From positions 1 to 64,000 of the forward strand of contig NZ_JNKC01000008.1 of NCBI RefSeq assembly GCF_000701905.1: a DNA stretch of 64,000 bases. The letters run 5' to 3'. The stretch's first letter is position 1. Every line of letters starts with the position of its first letter. Origin of the DNA: Proteiniclasticum ruminis DSM 24773. GTDB taxonomy: Bacteria; Bacillota; Clostridia; Clostridiales; Clostridiaceae. Shown here one piece after another: positions 32,871 to 41,472 of the stretch. The notes below the pieces were generated by a model, which was given only the letters and a program-made list of their open reading frames with translations, did no database searches and was not told the DNA's origin. The position numbers and the translations under genes were made by a program.

Positions 32871-33164
32871 AGATATACGGTTTATAGGGGTAATAAAGAG
32901 CAAGAAAAAAGGCATCCCTTTTGTATAAAAGAGGAGAAGTCACTGTAAAGCTTCATTTAAGGGAGTTTCCACAGGTCCATGATCCTTTTGCAAGGAAGAC
33001 TCGATTTGAAAATATCACGCAATGTAATTTAGTGGAGGTGATATTTCAAAGTGTGATTCCAAGTGGTAGATGAGGAGGAAGACTGAGGTCTATTCATAAA
33101 GAAACACATTAGTGAGCTCCGTAAAGATAAGACCCGTAAAGAATATTTCTGTTCGAACAAAGAA

Positions 33165-33227
33165 AATTATTGTAAAACAATAATTATGATGATAGACTAA
33201 GGTAAGAATTATCGTTTCGCAATAATT
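33165..33227 (+). promoter_or_regulatory. Two related 21-bp inverted repeats, 42 bp apart
   Basis: First copy 33165-33185: arms AATTATTGT and ACAATAATT around AAA, perfect. Second copy 33207-33227: AATTATCG, TTT, CGCAATAATT, imperfect but clearly related. Start-to-start distance is 42 bp, about four helical turns. The second ends 18 bases before the DUF2975 gene. The rest of the 32871-33245 gap shows no gene. Confidence 0.6.
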
Positions 33228-33245
33228 ATAAAGAAGGTGTGTTGT

Positions 33246-34232
33246 ATGCTTCCATCCAAAAAGTTCTGGAAAATCAGTGCGGGGATGCTCTCCGCGATTC
33301 TTCTCCTTCTGCTATTATTTCGCAGAAATTCTCCAGAACTGTTTCTTTCCGCGTTCTCTTTTCCTCTCGTGCCCCTTGCAAAGATCTTGAGAAGCCTTTC
33401 CTTAAAGGGAGGATTTTATAATGTGCTGGCCTGGCTTCTTTATCTGGATGTGTCTTTGTCTCCTTTATATGTGCTGTTCCTCAGACGAAAAAAAGAGAGG
33501 CAGTTTCGGGAACTGATTTTAGCGGCAGGAAGTGTGCTCCTATTTTTCTCCTTGTATCAGCTGATGAACCCAAAAGGGTTGGCTGCGCTATATGGAGACG
33601 TTGGCGGGAAGACAGTTTTTTCGACGATCATGGGCGGAATGCTGTATTCTCTTCTCTTTTCCTATATTGTGCTTTCTGCTCTTCATGCCCTAAAAGAGCA
33701 GGATCGGACTGGTCTTTTTGCCTATGGGCAAGGAGCACTTTATCTCATGTTTCTTCTTTTTGTTTTTCAAGTGATGGGACCTCAGCTGTGGCAGTGGATC
33801 TCTAAAAGTGAAACCCTCATCCAAGGAAATACTGCAATGCTCGGTGGACTCTATGGAAATGACAATCTTACCATCAGCCAGTTTTTCCTTCTGCTGCAGT
33901 TTTTACTGGGCGCTCTTCCGTACCTTCTGGGTATCCCACTTCTTTATCGGGGAGCGAAGCTTCTGGAAATTTCAAAAAAGGGGACTTCAGAAGAGGCCAT
34001 GGCACTCTCAGAGCGGCTTGGAAAAGGGAGTGTTACGCTCATCCAGATGACGGTTCTGATGAACCTTTCCTATCACTTCCTGCAGATGCTCTTTTTGGGG
34101 AACATCCTTTCCATGGAAGTGACCCTCCTACTGCCGGTTCTGCCCATGATGGCATCCATCGGGATCTATCTTCTGACAGTGCTTTTGAAGGAAAACAAAG
34201 CGCTGAGAGAAGACAATGATCTGTTCATATAA
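33246..34232 (+). CDS. DUF2975 membrane protein
   Basis: A 328-residue membrane protein with about eight helices. The C-terminal half carries DUF2975 marks: LSERLGKGSVTLIQMTVLMN, a hydrophobic pair of helices, and the closing ENKALREDNDLFI motif. The N-terminal half (four extra helices) is longer than usual for the family. AAGAAGGTG precedes ATG 33246. The gene is followed after 15 bases by a YozG-type regulator, the standard partner of DUF2975 proteins. Function unknown. Confidence 0.75.
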   Translation: MLPSKKFWKISAGMLSAILLLLLLFRRNSPELFLSAFSFPLVPLAKILRSLSLKGGFYNVLAWLLYLDVSLSPLYVLFLRRKKERQFRELILAAGSVLLFFSLYQLMNPKGLAALYGDVGGKTVFSTIMGGMLYSLLFSYIVLSALHALKEQDRTGLFAYGQGALYLMFLLFVFQVMGPQLWQWISKSETLIQGNTAMLGGLYGNDNLTISQFFLLLQFLLGALPYLLGIPLLYRGAKLLEISKKGTSEEAMALSERLGKGSVTLIQMTVLMNLSYHFLQMLFLGNILSMEVTLLLPVLPMMASIGIYLLTVLLKENKALREDNDLFI

Positions 34233-34247
34233 AAAGGAGGGAGTTTC

Positions 34248-34478
34248 TTGGCGATTAACGTGCATCTGGATGAGATGCTGAAAGAGCGGGGCATGACAGC
34301 AAAGGAGCTTTGCGGTCTTGTGGGGATCACAGAAGCCAATCTCTCCATTTTAAGAAGTGGAAAAGCGAAAGGCATCAGGTTCCATACGATAAACCGAATC
34401 TGTTATTTTCTGGGGTGTGATGTGGGGGATCTGTTGAAATTTGACGGAGAACTGGAGGAGGAAGAATATGAAGCATAA
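34248..34478 (+). CDS. YozG-type XRE regulator
   Basis: A 76-residue Cro/C1-type helix-turn-helix protein starting at TTG 34248 after AAAGGAGGG. The sequence LDEMLKERGMTAKELCGLVG, then GITEANLSILRSGKAKGIR and CYFLGCDVGDLLKF are diagnostic of the YozG/YvaO branch that accompanies DUF2975 genes. Probable autoregulator of this operon. Its end overlaps the next gene by 11 bases. Confidence 0.88.
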   Translation: MAINVHLDEMLKERGMTAKELCGLVGITEANLSILRSGKAKGIRFHTINRICYFLGCDVGDLLKFDGELEEEEYEA

Positions 34479-35304
34479 ATTTTTGATTGGTGGTCTCCTA
34501 TTGGGGGTCATGATGATCACAGGATGTCAGCTGGCGAAAGAGGAGGAGCAGGTTTCCAAAGGAAGGTTCATCGGGGTGTACCTACGGACAGACCGGATGG
34601 GTCATCTTGCGGAAGAAGATCTGCCGCAAGTGGTCTATGATGAAGAAACGGAGACCTATGAGGTGAAAGAGGAGAAAGAGGAGAAAGGATATTTCTTTTT
34701 TTCTCCTTCTGTAACCAAAAAAGATGGAGAAAGATATCAGGAGCAGGTCACCAGTGGCCATCTTTCAGACATGAATATCACTGTCAGTGTGGGAGAAGGA
34801 GGTGGAACCGCGCAAGATGTGGAAGCCGTGCTCTACTTCACAGAGAAAAACCATATCTTCTATCCTTACCGGATTCGCCAGGATGAGAACGGTGAGGTTT
34901 TCATGCAGCGGTCTGATGACATGGGCTATCAGGTGGATCATCTCAGTGCGCTGATGCTTTCAGAAGATGACTCTTATGACGAGATCGGAAACAACGAAGG
35001 ATATCAGATGAAGTTCAAGGTGAGCTTTGAGTATAAAGCGGCACCGGAAGTCGTGAGAATATTTGAGATGGGAAAGGACCATGCCATCAGAAAGAAAACA
35101 GTTCTTCAGGCCTCTATGCGTCCGGAAGAGTATAGACCAGAAGAAAATACGGCATATCTTCTCCTGGAGTATGAATCTTCTTTAGAAGGAGAAGAGTCCA
35201 TAGACAGGCTTCTCGTATCCAAGGAGGAAGCGTCCTTCCCTCTTTATGAGGAAGCGGAGGGCGTTCTTCTAAAGAAGCTTGTGCCCATCCTTTGGAAAGA
35301 GTAA
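34468..35304 (+). CDS. Lipoprotein of unknown function
   Basis: A 278-residue lipoprotein with signal MKHKFLIGGLLLGVMMITGC. The mature part is acidic and beta-rich (segments such as YHVFYPYRIRQDENGEVF-like strands and KFKVSFEYKAAPEVVRIFEM). No family recognised. The ribosome site GAGGAGGAAG and overlap with the YozG gene indicate cotranslation. Similar lipoproteins often follow clostridial membrane stress operons, but no role can be assigned. Confidence 0.7.
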   Translation: MKHKFLIGGLLLGVMMITGCQLAKEEEQVSKGRFIGVYLRTDRMGHLAEEDLPQVVYDEETETYEVKEEKEEKGYFFFSPSVTKKDGERYQEQVTSGHLSDMNITVSVGEGGGTAQDVEAVLYFTEKNHIFYPYRIRQDENGEVFMQRSDDMGYQVDHLSALMLSEDDSYDEIGNNEGYQMKFKVSFEYKAAPEVVRIFEMGKDHAIRKKTVLQASMRPEEYRPEENTAYLLLEYESSLEGEESIDRLLVSKEEASFPLYEEAEGVLLKKLVPILWKE

Positions 35305-35312
35305 GGAAGAGT

Positions 35313-35346
35313 AAGACCGAAAGCTGTGAGATGCTCCGGTCTTTTC
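35313..35346 (+). terminator. Terminator of the DUF2975 operon
   Basis: AAGACCG (35313-35319) with CGGTCTTTT (35337-35345) and an inner AAGC/GCT pairing. Confidence 0.75.
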
Positions 35347-35359
35347 ACTTTTACATATG

Positions 35360-35380
35360 ATTTGGTTACTATAACCAAAT
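35360..35380 (+). promoter_or_regulatory. Perfect 9-bp inverted repeat before the carbamate kinase-AllG pseudogene
   Basis: ATTTGGTTA and TAACCAAAT around CTA, about 97 bases before the start codon. Probable operator of the former operon. Confidence 0.45.
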
Positions 35381-35476
35381 GAAGCTGGTTTTTTTAGCTG
35401 TTTTGTGGGTGGGTTGTTCTTTCTTTCTCATGATAAAGTTATTCCTAGAAAAGGATTTCAGAAAGGAAGGATTATC

Positions 35477-36282
35477 ATGAAAACAGCAGTCATTGCGATA
35501 GGCGGAAATGCCATCATCATGGAAGGGCAAAAAGGAACCATCGAAGAGCAGTTTGAAAATGTAAGTAAAAGTTGTGACCATATCATTGATATACTTGAGG
35601 AAGGATACAATGTGGTGCTGACCCATTATCTGGTGCAGACCAGCTTCTCCACCAAAGACAAGGTGGACGTGTTCAACTTCGTAGCATCCTCTGGCTACTT
35701 CTCCGGACCTACTTGGATGGCTCTTGCGAAGAATGCCATGGACGCTGCCCACAATGTGGAATACAGGTCCATTTTGACCACCATGGCCAGAAATGGATAT
35801 GAGTTCGGTATCCGTGTCAGCGGACTGGAAGGCAACCAGTGGTTCACTGGACCAGCTCAGGTGGTTGTAGGGCCTCTCTTTGCAGGATTCAAGCCAGAAG
35901 ACTCAGGCCTTGACATCGGAGACAGCGCCATCACAGAAACCTATGGCATTGGCGGATTCGCTATGTCCACAGCCCCAGCCATCATTTCTCTCGTAGGTGG
36001 AACAGTGAATGATGCCATCAACTACACCTAGAAGATGGGTGAAATCACCACCACTGAAAATCCAAACGTGACCATTCCAATCCTGAACTTCCAGGGTATT
36101 CCAACTGGAATCGATCTGAGAAAAGTTCTGGAGACAGGTGTTCTGCCACTGATCGATACTGCTATTGCTCTTAAAGGCCTGGTATCGGTATGATTGGAGC
36201 AGGTGTTGTAAATCCTCCAATGGAGTGCTTCAAGAAGGCAGCCCTGGCACTGGCGAAGAGAATCAAGGAACTGGAAGCATAA
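35477..36282 (+). pseudogene. Chimeric remnant: carbamate kinase start fused to AllG (DUF1116) end
   Basis: Codons 1-50 (KTAVIAIGGNAIIMEGQKG to GYNVVLTH) are the N-terminus of a carbamate kinase. From YLVQTSFSTKDKVDV onwards the same frame reads as the C-terminal part of a DUF1116/AllG subunit of oxamate carbamoyltransferase (SGYFSGPTWMALAKNAMDAA, GLDIGDSAITETYGIGGFAM, ENPNVTIPILNFQGIPTGID). A TAG at 36029-36031 replaces what is usually a sense codon, and a frameshift near 36180 moves the tail (IGMIGAGVVNPPMECFKKAA) to another frame. A deletion between two genes of an all-type operon explains the fusion. GAAAGGAAGG still precedes the ATG. Confidence 0.85.
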
Positions 36283-36322
36283 GATCGTTTTATCCCTTAT
36301 AGACCATGCCTCTCATTTCAAA

Positions 36323-36370
36323 ACCCCATTCTTTCAACGGAGATTTCCGAAAAAGAATGGGGTCTTTTTT
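36323..36370 (+). terminator. Terminator after the carbamate kinase-AllG remnant
   Basis: ACCCCATTCTTT (36323-36334) with AAAGAATGGGGT (36352-36363), perfect 12-bp stem, then six T. Confidence 0.9.
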
Positions 36371-36401
36371 GCAACATGAATATCCTGGAGAAACAAGAAG
36401 C

Positions 36402-36432
36402 CTCCTGTTTAAGGTGTTTGCTTAAACAGGAG
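36402..36432. repeat. Perfect 12-bp hairpin without T-tract
   Basis: CTCCTGTTTAAG (36402-36413) and CTTAAACAGGAG (36421-36432) with a 7-base loop in non-coding DNA. No neighbour explains it; it may be a degraded repeat or RNA end. Confidence 0.6.
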
Positions 36433-36654
36433 ACTCTAGCTGTAAAAAGGAAGAAGCGCCCAAAAATTAAATCAAGGGAAGGAATGTTTGATTTCAAGGT
36501 GGAATTGGAAAAGACACTTCTCCCAAGGGTTTACCCTTTTATGATACAGCAGGTAAAGGTTACATCCTAGACTTATTTTGTATGAAATGAATATTTATGC
36601 AAATATTGTGAATTTGATATTTAGAGCGTCTAATAATGAGAATGTGAAAATAAA

Positions 36655-36695
36655 AAGAAAAGAAACTCTTTGAAAACCAAGGAGTTTCTTTTCTT
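36655..36695 (-). terminator. Terminator of the SDR/flavoenzyme operon
   Basis: AAGAAAAGAAACTC and GAGTTTCTTTTCTT, a perfect 14-bp stem with a 13-base loop. On the minus strand it runs into TTTTTATTTT. Confidence 0.8.
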
Positions 36696-36786
36696 GATTA
36701 AAAGACAGGGTAAGTATCTTTATGACGATTTAGGGAAGTGGTACTTTACTTTAGACTCAGAAAAGTAACACGGACCAGATAAGATT

Positions 36787-37641
36787 CTAACCTCTCAGCA
36801 CCTGAAGATCTGGACCACGGCCTTCTAACATGTCCTTCACTCTACGTCCGATGATGGTATTGTAGAGAGGATGAGTCAGAATATAAAATTGATTTTCCTC
36901 TATGGCTGTGAGTACACTCATACCGATGGAATCAATGGGCATTCCTGTTTTGATGACAAACTCTGCTCTTTTCAGACCTGCAAAGTAGGAAGGACTTTGA
37001 TAGTAGGGATCACTTTTGTCATTAAACCGTTCTGGACGATGACGCTCATAATTATGAAGGTCAGTCTGCACAAAGCCTGGACAGAATACAGATAGCTTTA
37101 TCTTGGATCCAATGGCCTGAAGGTCGAAGCTTGTGCTTTCTGTGAGTGCTACACTGGCATGCTTTGTAGTATGATAGGCCGGCATCCCATTGGAGGTGAT
37201 AAGGCCTGCCACGGAGGCTACATTGAGAATATGGCATTCTGTATCCTGTTTCAGCATGAGAGGAATGACCTTTTTCATAGCATAAACTTGGCTCATAATA
37301 TTTGCGGAGACTATCCATTCCCAATCCTGGAGTGGTAGCTCCCAGACAGGTCCGGAGATGGCGACGCCGGCGTTGTTGACAAGAAAATCGATTTGCCCAA
37401 AAGTATCGATGGTCCTGTCTACCATCTTATCCACTTCTTCAGGAATTGTGACATCCGCGTGGAGAGTGAGTACTTCTGCTCCTTCTTTACGAAGAGCCTC
37501 TGAAGCTATTTCGAGGTCTTTTTTATCGATATCATTTAATGCCAGCTTCATACCTCTAGCTGCACATTCTTTGGCAATTTCAAACCCAAACCCATTTCCT
37601 GCACCTGTTATAAGCGCTACTTTATTTTTAAACTCTTTCAT
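36787..37641 (-). CDS. Short-chain dehydrogenase/reductase (SDR)
   Basis: A 284-residue classical SDR. The cofactor motif is LITGAGNGFGFEIAKE (TGxxxGxG, residues 11-17), NNAGVAISG (~90), and the catalytic Ser...Tyr-Lys is seen as NVASVAGLITSNGMPAYHTTKHA (Tyr154, Lys158 region). Substrate not predictable. It follows the flavoenzyme gene by 11 bases on the minus strand, so the two probably act in one reductive or oxidative pathway, controlled by the divergent PucR-type regulator. Confidence 0.9.
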   Translation of the reverse strand: MKEFKNKVALITGAGNGFGFEIAKECAARGMKLALNDIDKKDLEIASEALRKEGAEVLTLHADVTIPEEVDKMVDRTIDTFGQIDFLVNNAGVAISGPVWELPLQDWEWIVSANIMSQVYAMKKVIPLMLKQDTECHILNVASVAGLITSNGMPAYHTTKHASVALTESTSFDLQAIGSKIKLSVFCPGFVQTDLHNYERHRPERFNDKSDPYYQSPSYFAGLKRAEFVIKTGMPIDSIGMSVLTAIEENQFYILTHPLYNTIIGRRVKDMLEGRGPDLQVLRG

Positions 37642-37652
37642 CTTTTTCTCCT

Positions 37653-39599
37653 TTACTCCATAGAGGTGAAAGCGAAGGCTTCCTGATAGCCGTCTTTGAT
37701 CGCTTCTTGAATTCTACCACCCCGGTTGGCATCGCCGATGACACGAACGTTATTAAATGACTGTCTGAAAGCAGCCACTTGTTCCCTACGTGGACTTACT
37801 CCTAATGCAAGAACTATCGTGTCAGCTTCTACGAAGATACCTTGAGAAGTCCGTTGGTTCATAAGCATGACACCCTGGTCAGATATAGACAGAAGTTTAT
37901 GATTGGGCAATAGTGCAGGATTGAATTTCTTAAACCGCATCATAAGATCGATAAGAATGGTGCGGTTGATGCCAGGGCCAATCTCCTTCTGCATTTCTAC
38001 TACAGTTACAGGATGTCCTTTCTCTGCAAGGACTTCGGCGGTCTCTAAACCAGTAAGCCCTGAACCGATGATGAGAACTCTCCCTACGGGTTTCACCTTT
38101 CCAAGAAGAACATCTTCTGCTTTCAGCACATGTTTTTTATCAATACCAGGAATGGGAGGTATAGAAGGAGAAGCACCCACAGCAACGAAGACGCTGGATG
38201 GATTTAGTGCTTTCACATCTTCCACAGAAGCTTTCTTTCCCAACCGGACTTCTACAGAGCTTGCTTTGATTTCACTAATTAGACCATCATTCATAGCTTT
38301 GACTTTATCCTTTAAAGGAGCCTGATAGGCAACATTTAATGTTCCCCCCAGATGATCCTTTTCCTCAAAAAGAACCACCTGGTATCCTTTCTTGTCAAGG
38401 ACAAGCGATGCCTGCATCCCGGCAGGACCGCCGCCGATGACTGCAGCTACTTTTCCGACGCCGTTTTTCTCCAGTGAGCTAAATTCGACTTCTCTGCCCA
38501 GTGCACCATTGACCGTGCATTTAATATGTCTGCCCTGGTTCAGTTCTGCGAAGCAGTTGAGGCAGCCGATGCATTTCCGGATTTCATTGCTTCTTCCGGT
38601 GGAGGCTTTATGAACAAAGTAAGGATCTGCAAGATGTCCTCGGGCAATACCGATAAAGTCACAAACGCCTTCTTCCAAAAGCGCTTCAGCGGTCTCAGGA
38701 TCTTTTATGTTATTGACTGCGATTACTGGAATTTTGACATTTTTTCGGATTTCAGAAGCCAGATGTTTTTTCCAGCCTTGTGCATAGGAGCCAGGTTCAA
38801 TGATGGTGATTGCACTTTCGTAGATTCCTGAACTGATATTTAGAGCATCTATGCCATAGCTTTCAAGGGTTCTAGCAATTTTCACTGAATCAGGAAGGCG
38901 TAACCCTCCTTCTACAAACTCATCTGCACTCAGTCTGACAGAGACAGGAAAGTGTGTACCGCACATATATTTGATACCTGTGATGATTTCAGAGAGAATT
39001 CTGATTCGATTGTGGAAGCTTCCACCGTACTTGTCAGTCCTATGGTTGGTATAGGGAGACAAGAACTGATTCAAAAGATATCCGTGTGCAGCATGGATTT
39101 CCACACCGTCTGCGCCTGCAGTTTTCGCGATAACTGCCCCTTTGATAAATTTTTTTACTAGCGATTCACATTCTTCTGTTGTCAGTGCTCTTGGCATTTC
39201 TCCAGTGACTTTGCACATGACTTCGGAGGGGGCAACAATCTGTTTTCCACCAATGAGGGCGCTTTTTGTTTCTCTTCCTGGATGATGCAGCTGGATAAAA
39301 ACCTTCGTACCATATTTTTGGATGGAAGAAATCATCCGCTCAAGGTGAGGGATGTGTCTTCCTTCTGTTACAGAAAGCTGGTTTGGGGTACCGACACCAT
39401 ACTCCTCATCAATTCTGGCGATTTCTGTGATGATCAGGCCTACACCGCCTTTTGCACGTTCTTCGTAGTAGCGGGAGATGACTTCTGTAGCTTCTCCATT
39501 CGTATTGGCTAGATTGACTCCCATGGCGGGCATGACCACACGGTTCTTGAGATAAAGTCCACCTATGGAACCGGGACTTAATAGATGTTCATAATACAT
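37653..39599 (-). CDS. 2,4-dienoyl-CoA reductase/BaiCD-like FMN-FeS-FAD oxidoreductase
   Basis: A 648-residue multidomain enzyme. Residues ~1-340 are an old-yellow-enzyme TIM barrel (VVMPAMGVNLANTNG, FIQLHHPGRE, GVEIHAAHGYLLNQFLSP). A [4Fe-4S] site is formed by CIGCLNCFAELNQGRHIKC (~342-360). Residues ~380-648 are FAD/NAD(P)-binding Rossmann domains (AAVIGGGPAGMQASLVL and RVLIIGSGLTGLETAEVL). The class reduces activated C=C bonds in enoyl-CoA, bile-acid or aromatic-derived enones. No CoA-ligase is adjacent, so the substrate is open. Confidence 0.92.
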   Translation of the reverse strand: MYYEHLLSPGSIGGLYLKNRVVMPAMGVNLANTNGEATEVISRYYEERAKGGVGLIITEIARIDEEYGVGTPNQLSVTEGRHIPHLERMISSIQKYGTKVFIQLHHPGRETKSALIGGKQIVAPSEVMCKVTGEMPRALTTEECESLVKKFIKGAVIAKTAGADGVEIHAAHGYLLNQFLSPYTNHRTDKYGGSFHNRIRILSEIITGIKYMCGTHFPVSVRLSADEFVEGGLRLPDSVKIARTLESYGIDALNISSGIYESAITIIEPGSYAQGWKKHLASEIRKNVKIPVIAVNNIKDPETAEALLEEGVCDFIGIARGHLADPYFVHKASTGRSNEIRKCIGCLNCFAELNQGRHIKCTVNGALGREVEFSSLEKNGVGKVAAVIGGGPAGMQASLVLDKKGYQVVLFEEKDHLGGTLNVAYQAPLKDKVKAMNDGLISEIKASSVEVRLGKKASVEDVKALNPSSVFVAVGASPSIPPIPGIDKKHVLKAEDVLLGKVKPVGRVLIIGSGLTGLETAEVLAEKGHPVTVVEMQKEIGPGINRTILIDLMMRFKKFNPALLPNHKLLSISDQGVMLMNQRTSQGIFVEADTIVLALGVSPRREQVAAFRQSFNNVRVIGDANRGGRIQEAIKDGYQEAFAFTSME

Positions 39600-39754
39600 G
39601 TTGTTCCTCCTTTAGATTGCTTGTTTGGCATTTTGCACATCAGAGAGCTGATGATGTAGAGTCCACTTGATTAATCAAACTGAGGATCGTCTAGAATTAA
39701 CTCAAGCTTAATAATAGTGAAACATCTTACAATTCATGCTCAAATCTGATTGTG

Positions 39755-39789
39755 ACAATAATAACAATATCTGTTACAATAATAACAAT
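39755..39789. promoter_or_regulatory. Tandem 14-bp direct repeats, 21-bp period
   Basis: ACAATAATAACAAT occurs at 39755-39768 and 39776-39789, exactly 21 bases apart (two helical turns), in the gap between the divergent flavoenzyme and PucR genes. A partial third copy follows. Likely binding site of the PucR-type activator. Confidence 0.65.
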
Positions 39790-39878
39790 CAATGAAAACA
39801 ATATCTATGTGAGCTTTGTAAGAAAGTAGTTGGAACAAATTGTGCAAAGAGCACAATGGAACTACAGGAGGGATCAGT

Positions 39879-41441
39879 ATGAAAATAAGTGAGATAATGG
39901 AAGAAATCAGAAGAAAGACAAACGTTTTAACAATAGAAGAGTGGATTCTGGAAGAAGACATTGAAGAGGTCATATATGATCAAGAAGGTGCAGAGAGGGA
40001 AAATGCTCTGTATTTTGAAAAGGCATCTGAAGTGATGTCTCTGACGAAAGCTGCTGTGTTTTTCTTTGTTTTGGAGGAGCAAAGAGAGATGCTGAGGCCG
40101 GTTCTTAAAAAGATGAAGAAAGAAGGGAGAAGCTATTGTGTTTTTCCACTTTCTCTTTACAAGGAGATTTATGAGGTAGTTAAAGAACTCATGTGGATGG
40201 AGCTGAAATCAGATCGGTTCATACTAGAAGTAGTTGCCGATGTTCTGAAAGGAGAGACTCTTGATGTAGTACTTGGAAAAATGGAAAAGAGGCTGAAAAA
40301 CCCCCTCATCGTCATAGATGCAGGTTTTAAGATCATTGGATGGTCAAAGGGGATAGAGGTGACAGATCCCATCTGGTCGGTAAACATTGGCCGAGGGTAC
40401 TGCAGTTATGAGTTCATCAAAGAGGTGCATAAAATTGAAGCGCTTTCTCCATTCCCTAATAGCTCAGAGCCTTTTGAAGTCGTCTGCACCGCTTCCCCTA
40501 ACCGTAAGATTTGCACCAAGATTTATGATAAAGGGATCCTTGTGGCATATGTGATTCTTCTAGATCTTCATGGCACAGATGCTGGATATAGGCGCATACT
40601 AAAGCAATCTGCAGGAGTCCTTTGTGAAGTTTTGAAAAAATCCGAGCATCATGGGCAGCTTTTTGCATCTCAGAAAGAATCTCTTTTTTTAGATCTTCTT
40701 CGCGGAGAGAATGGCGAGCATATGGATCATAGACTGAATATGCATAGTCTTCACTTTACAAAGCCTAAACTACTTTTGTCTGTCCTTCCTGCAAAACATC
40801 TTTTAGATCTTTCCGCAGAGGGACATTTGAGAGAAAAGCTGAAAGAGATTTTTCCAATGGCTTTTATTTGTGAAGAAGAAGGCCTTCTTTATATCCTCTG
40901 CGAAGAAGAGGAAGGAGGCAAGCTTTGTGAAAAAACAGAGAAAAAGCTTTCTGATCTCACCTTAAATGGAGTAGAGAATATTATCATCTCGAGAAAGATT
41001 CAGAAGTCAGAAGAAGTAAGGGTTGCATTTCATGAAATTTCCAGAGTCAGGGAAGCTGCAGAGATGATAGGCGAAAATAAATATCTTTATTATTTTCAGG
41101 AATATATGATCTATGTCCTTCTCCTGGAAATAGAAAAAGGCACTTGGAATAGATTTGTGCATCCAGCCCTCGATATACTGAAGAATTTTGATGGACATAC
41201 TCAGGGAGAGCTCTATAAGACCCTGGAAACATATCTTTCCTGTGAGAGCCAAATGTTACATACAGCAGAAAAGCTGAGCATTCATCGGAACAGTCTGAGT
41301 TATAGACTGAATAGAATTATAGAACTTACAGGAATATCTTTAGATAGCGAGGTGGAGAGATTTTCATTAAGAATCTCCTTTAGAATTGATCGATTAGCAA
41401 CTGGTATTGAATCAAAACATAAAGTTTTGTCGTATACTTAA
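39879..41441 (+). CDS. PucR/CdaR-family transcriptional regulator
   Basis: A 520-residue regulator starting [15 protein letters not shown] after AGGAGG; an in-frame upstream ATG at 39840 lacks a ribosome site. The N-terminal ~120 residues are a PucR-type sensor, the middle is GAF-like (~135-270, [17 protein letters not shown]), and the C-terminus is the PucR helix-turn-helix (~455-520, [20 protein letters not shown] followed by LSYRLNRI). It is divergent from the flavoenzyme-SDR operon and probably activates it. The macro domain gene begins 31 bases downstream. Confidence 0.88.
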   Translation: MKISEIMEEIRRKTNVLTIEEWILEEDIEEVIYDQEGAERENALYFEKASEVMSLTKAAVFFFVLEEQREMLRPVLKKMKKEGRSYCVFPLSLYKEIYEVVKELMWMELKSDRFILEVVADVLKGETLDVVLGKMEKRLKNPLIVIDAGFKIIGWSKGIEVTDPIWSVNIGRGYCSYEFIKEVHKIEALSPFPNSSEPFEVVCTASPNRKICTKIYDKGILVAYVILLDLHGTDAGYRRILKQSAGVLCEVLKKSEHHGQLFASQKESLFLDLLRGENGEHMDHRLNMHSLHFTKPKLLLSVLPAKHLLDLSAEGHLREKLKEIFPMAFICEEEGLLYILCEEEEGGKLCEKTEKKLSDLTLNGVENIIISRKIQKSEEVRVAFHEISRVREAAEMIGENKYLYYFQEYMIYVLLLEIEKGTWNRFVHPALDILKNFDGHTQGELYKTLETYLSCESQMLHTAEKLSIHRNSLSYRLNRIIELTGISLDSEVERFSLRISFRIDRLATGIESKHKVLSYT

Positions 41442-41472
41442 GAGGGGAAATGTAATAGGGAGGAGATTTAAG

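Larger units (their letters stand above)
36283..36786. other. Gene-free stretch of 504 bases
   Basis: It holds a plus-strand terminator (36323-36370), an unexplained hairpin (36402-36432) and the minus-strand terminator of the SDR operon (36655-36695). A 64-codon frame at 36376 has no ribosome site and low-quality composition and is not called. Confidence 0.6.

Noticed and set aside
36376-36570. A 64-codon frame after the carbamate kinase-AllG remnant
   Set aside because: No ribosome site; passes through the hairpin at 36402-36432 and shows no family trait.
39755-39789. Short spaced repeats that could suggest a CRISPR array
   Set aside because: Only two 14-base copies with a 7-base gap; repeats and spacers are far too short, and no cas genes are present.
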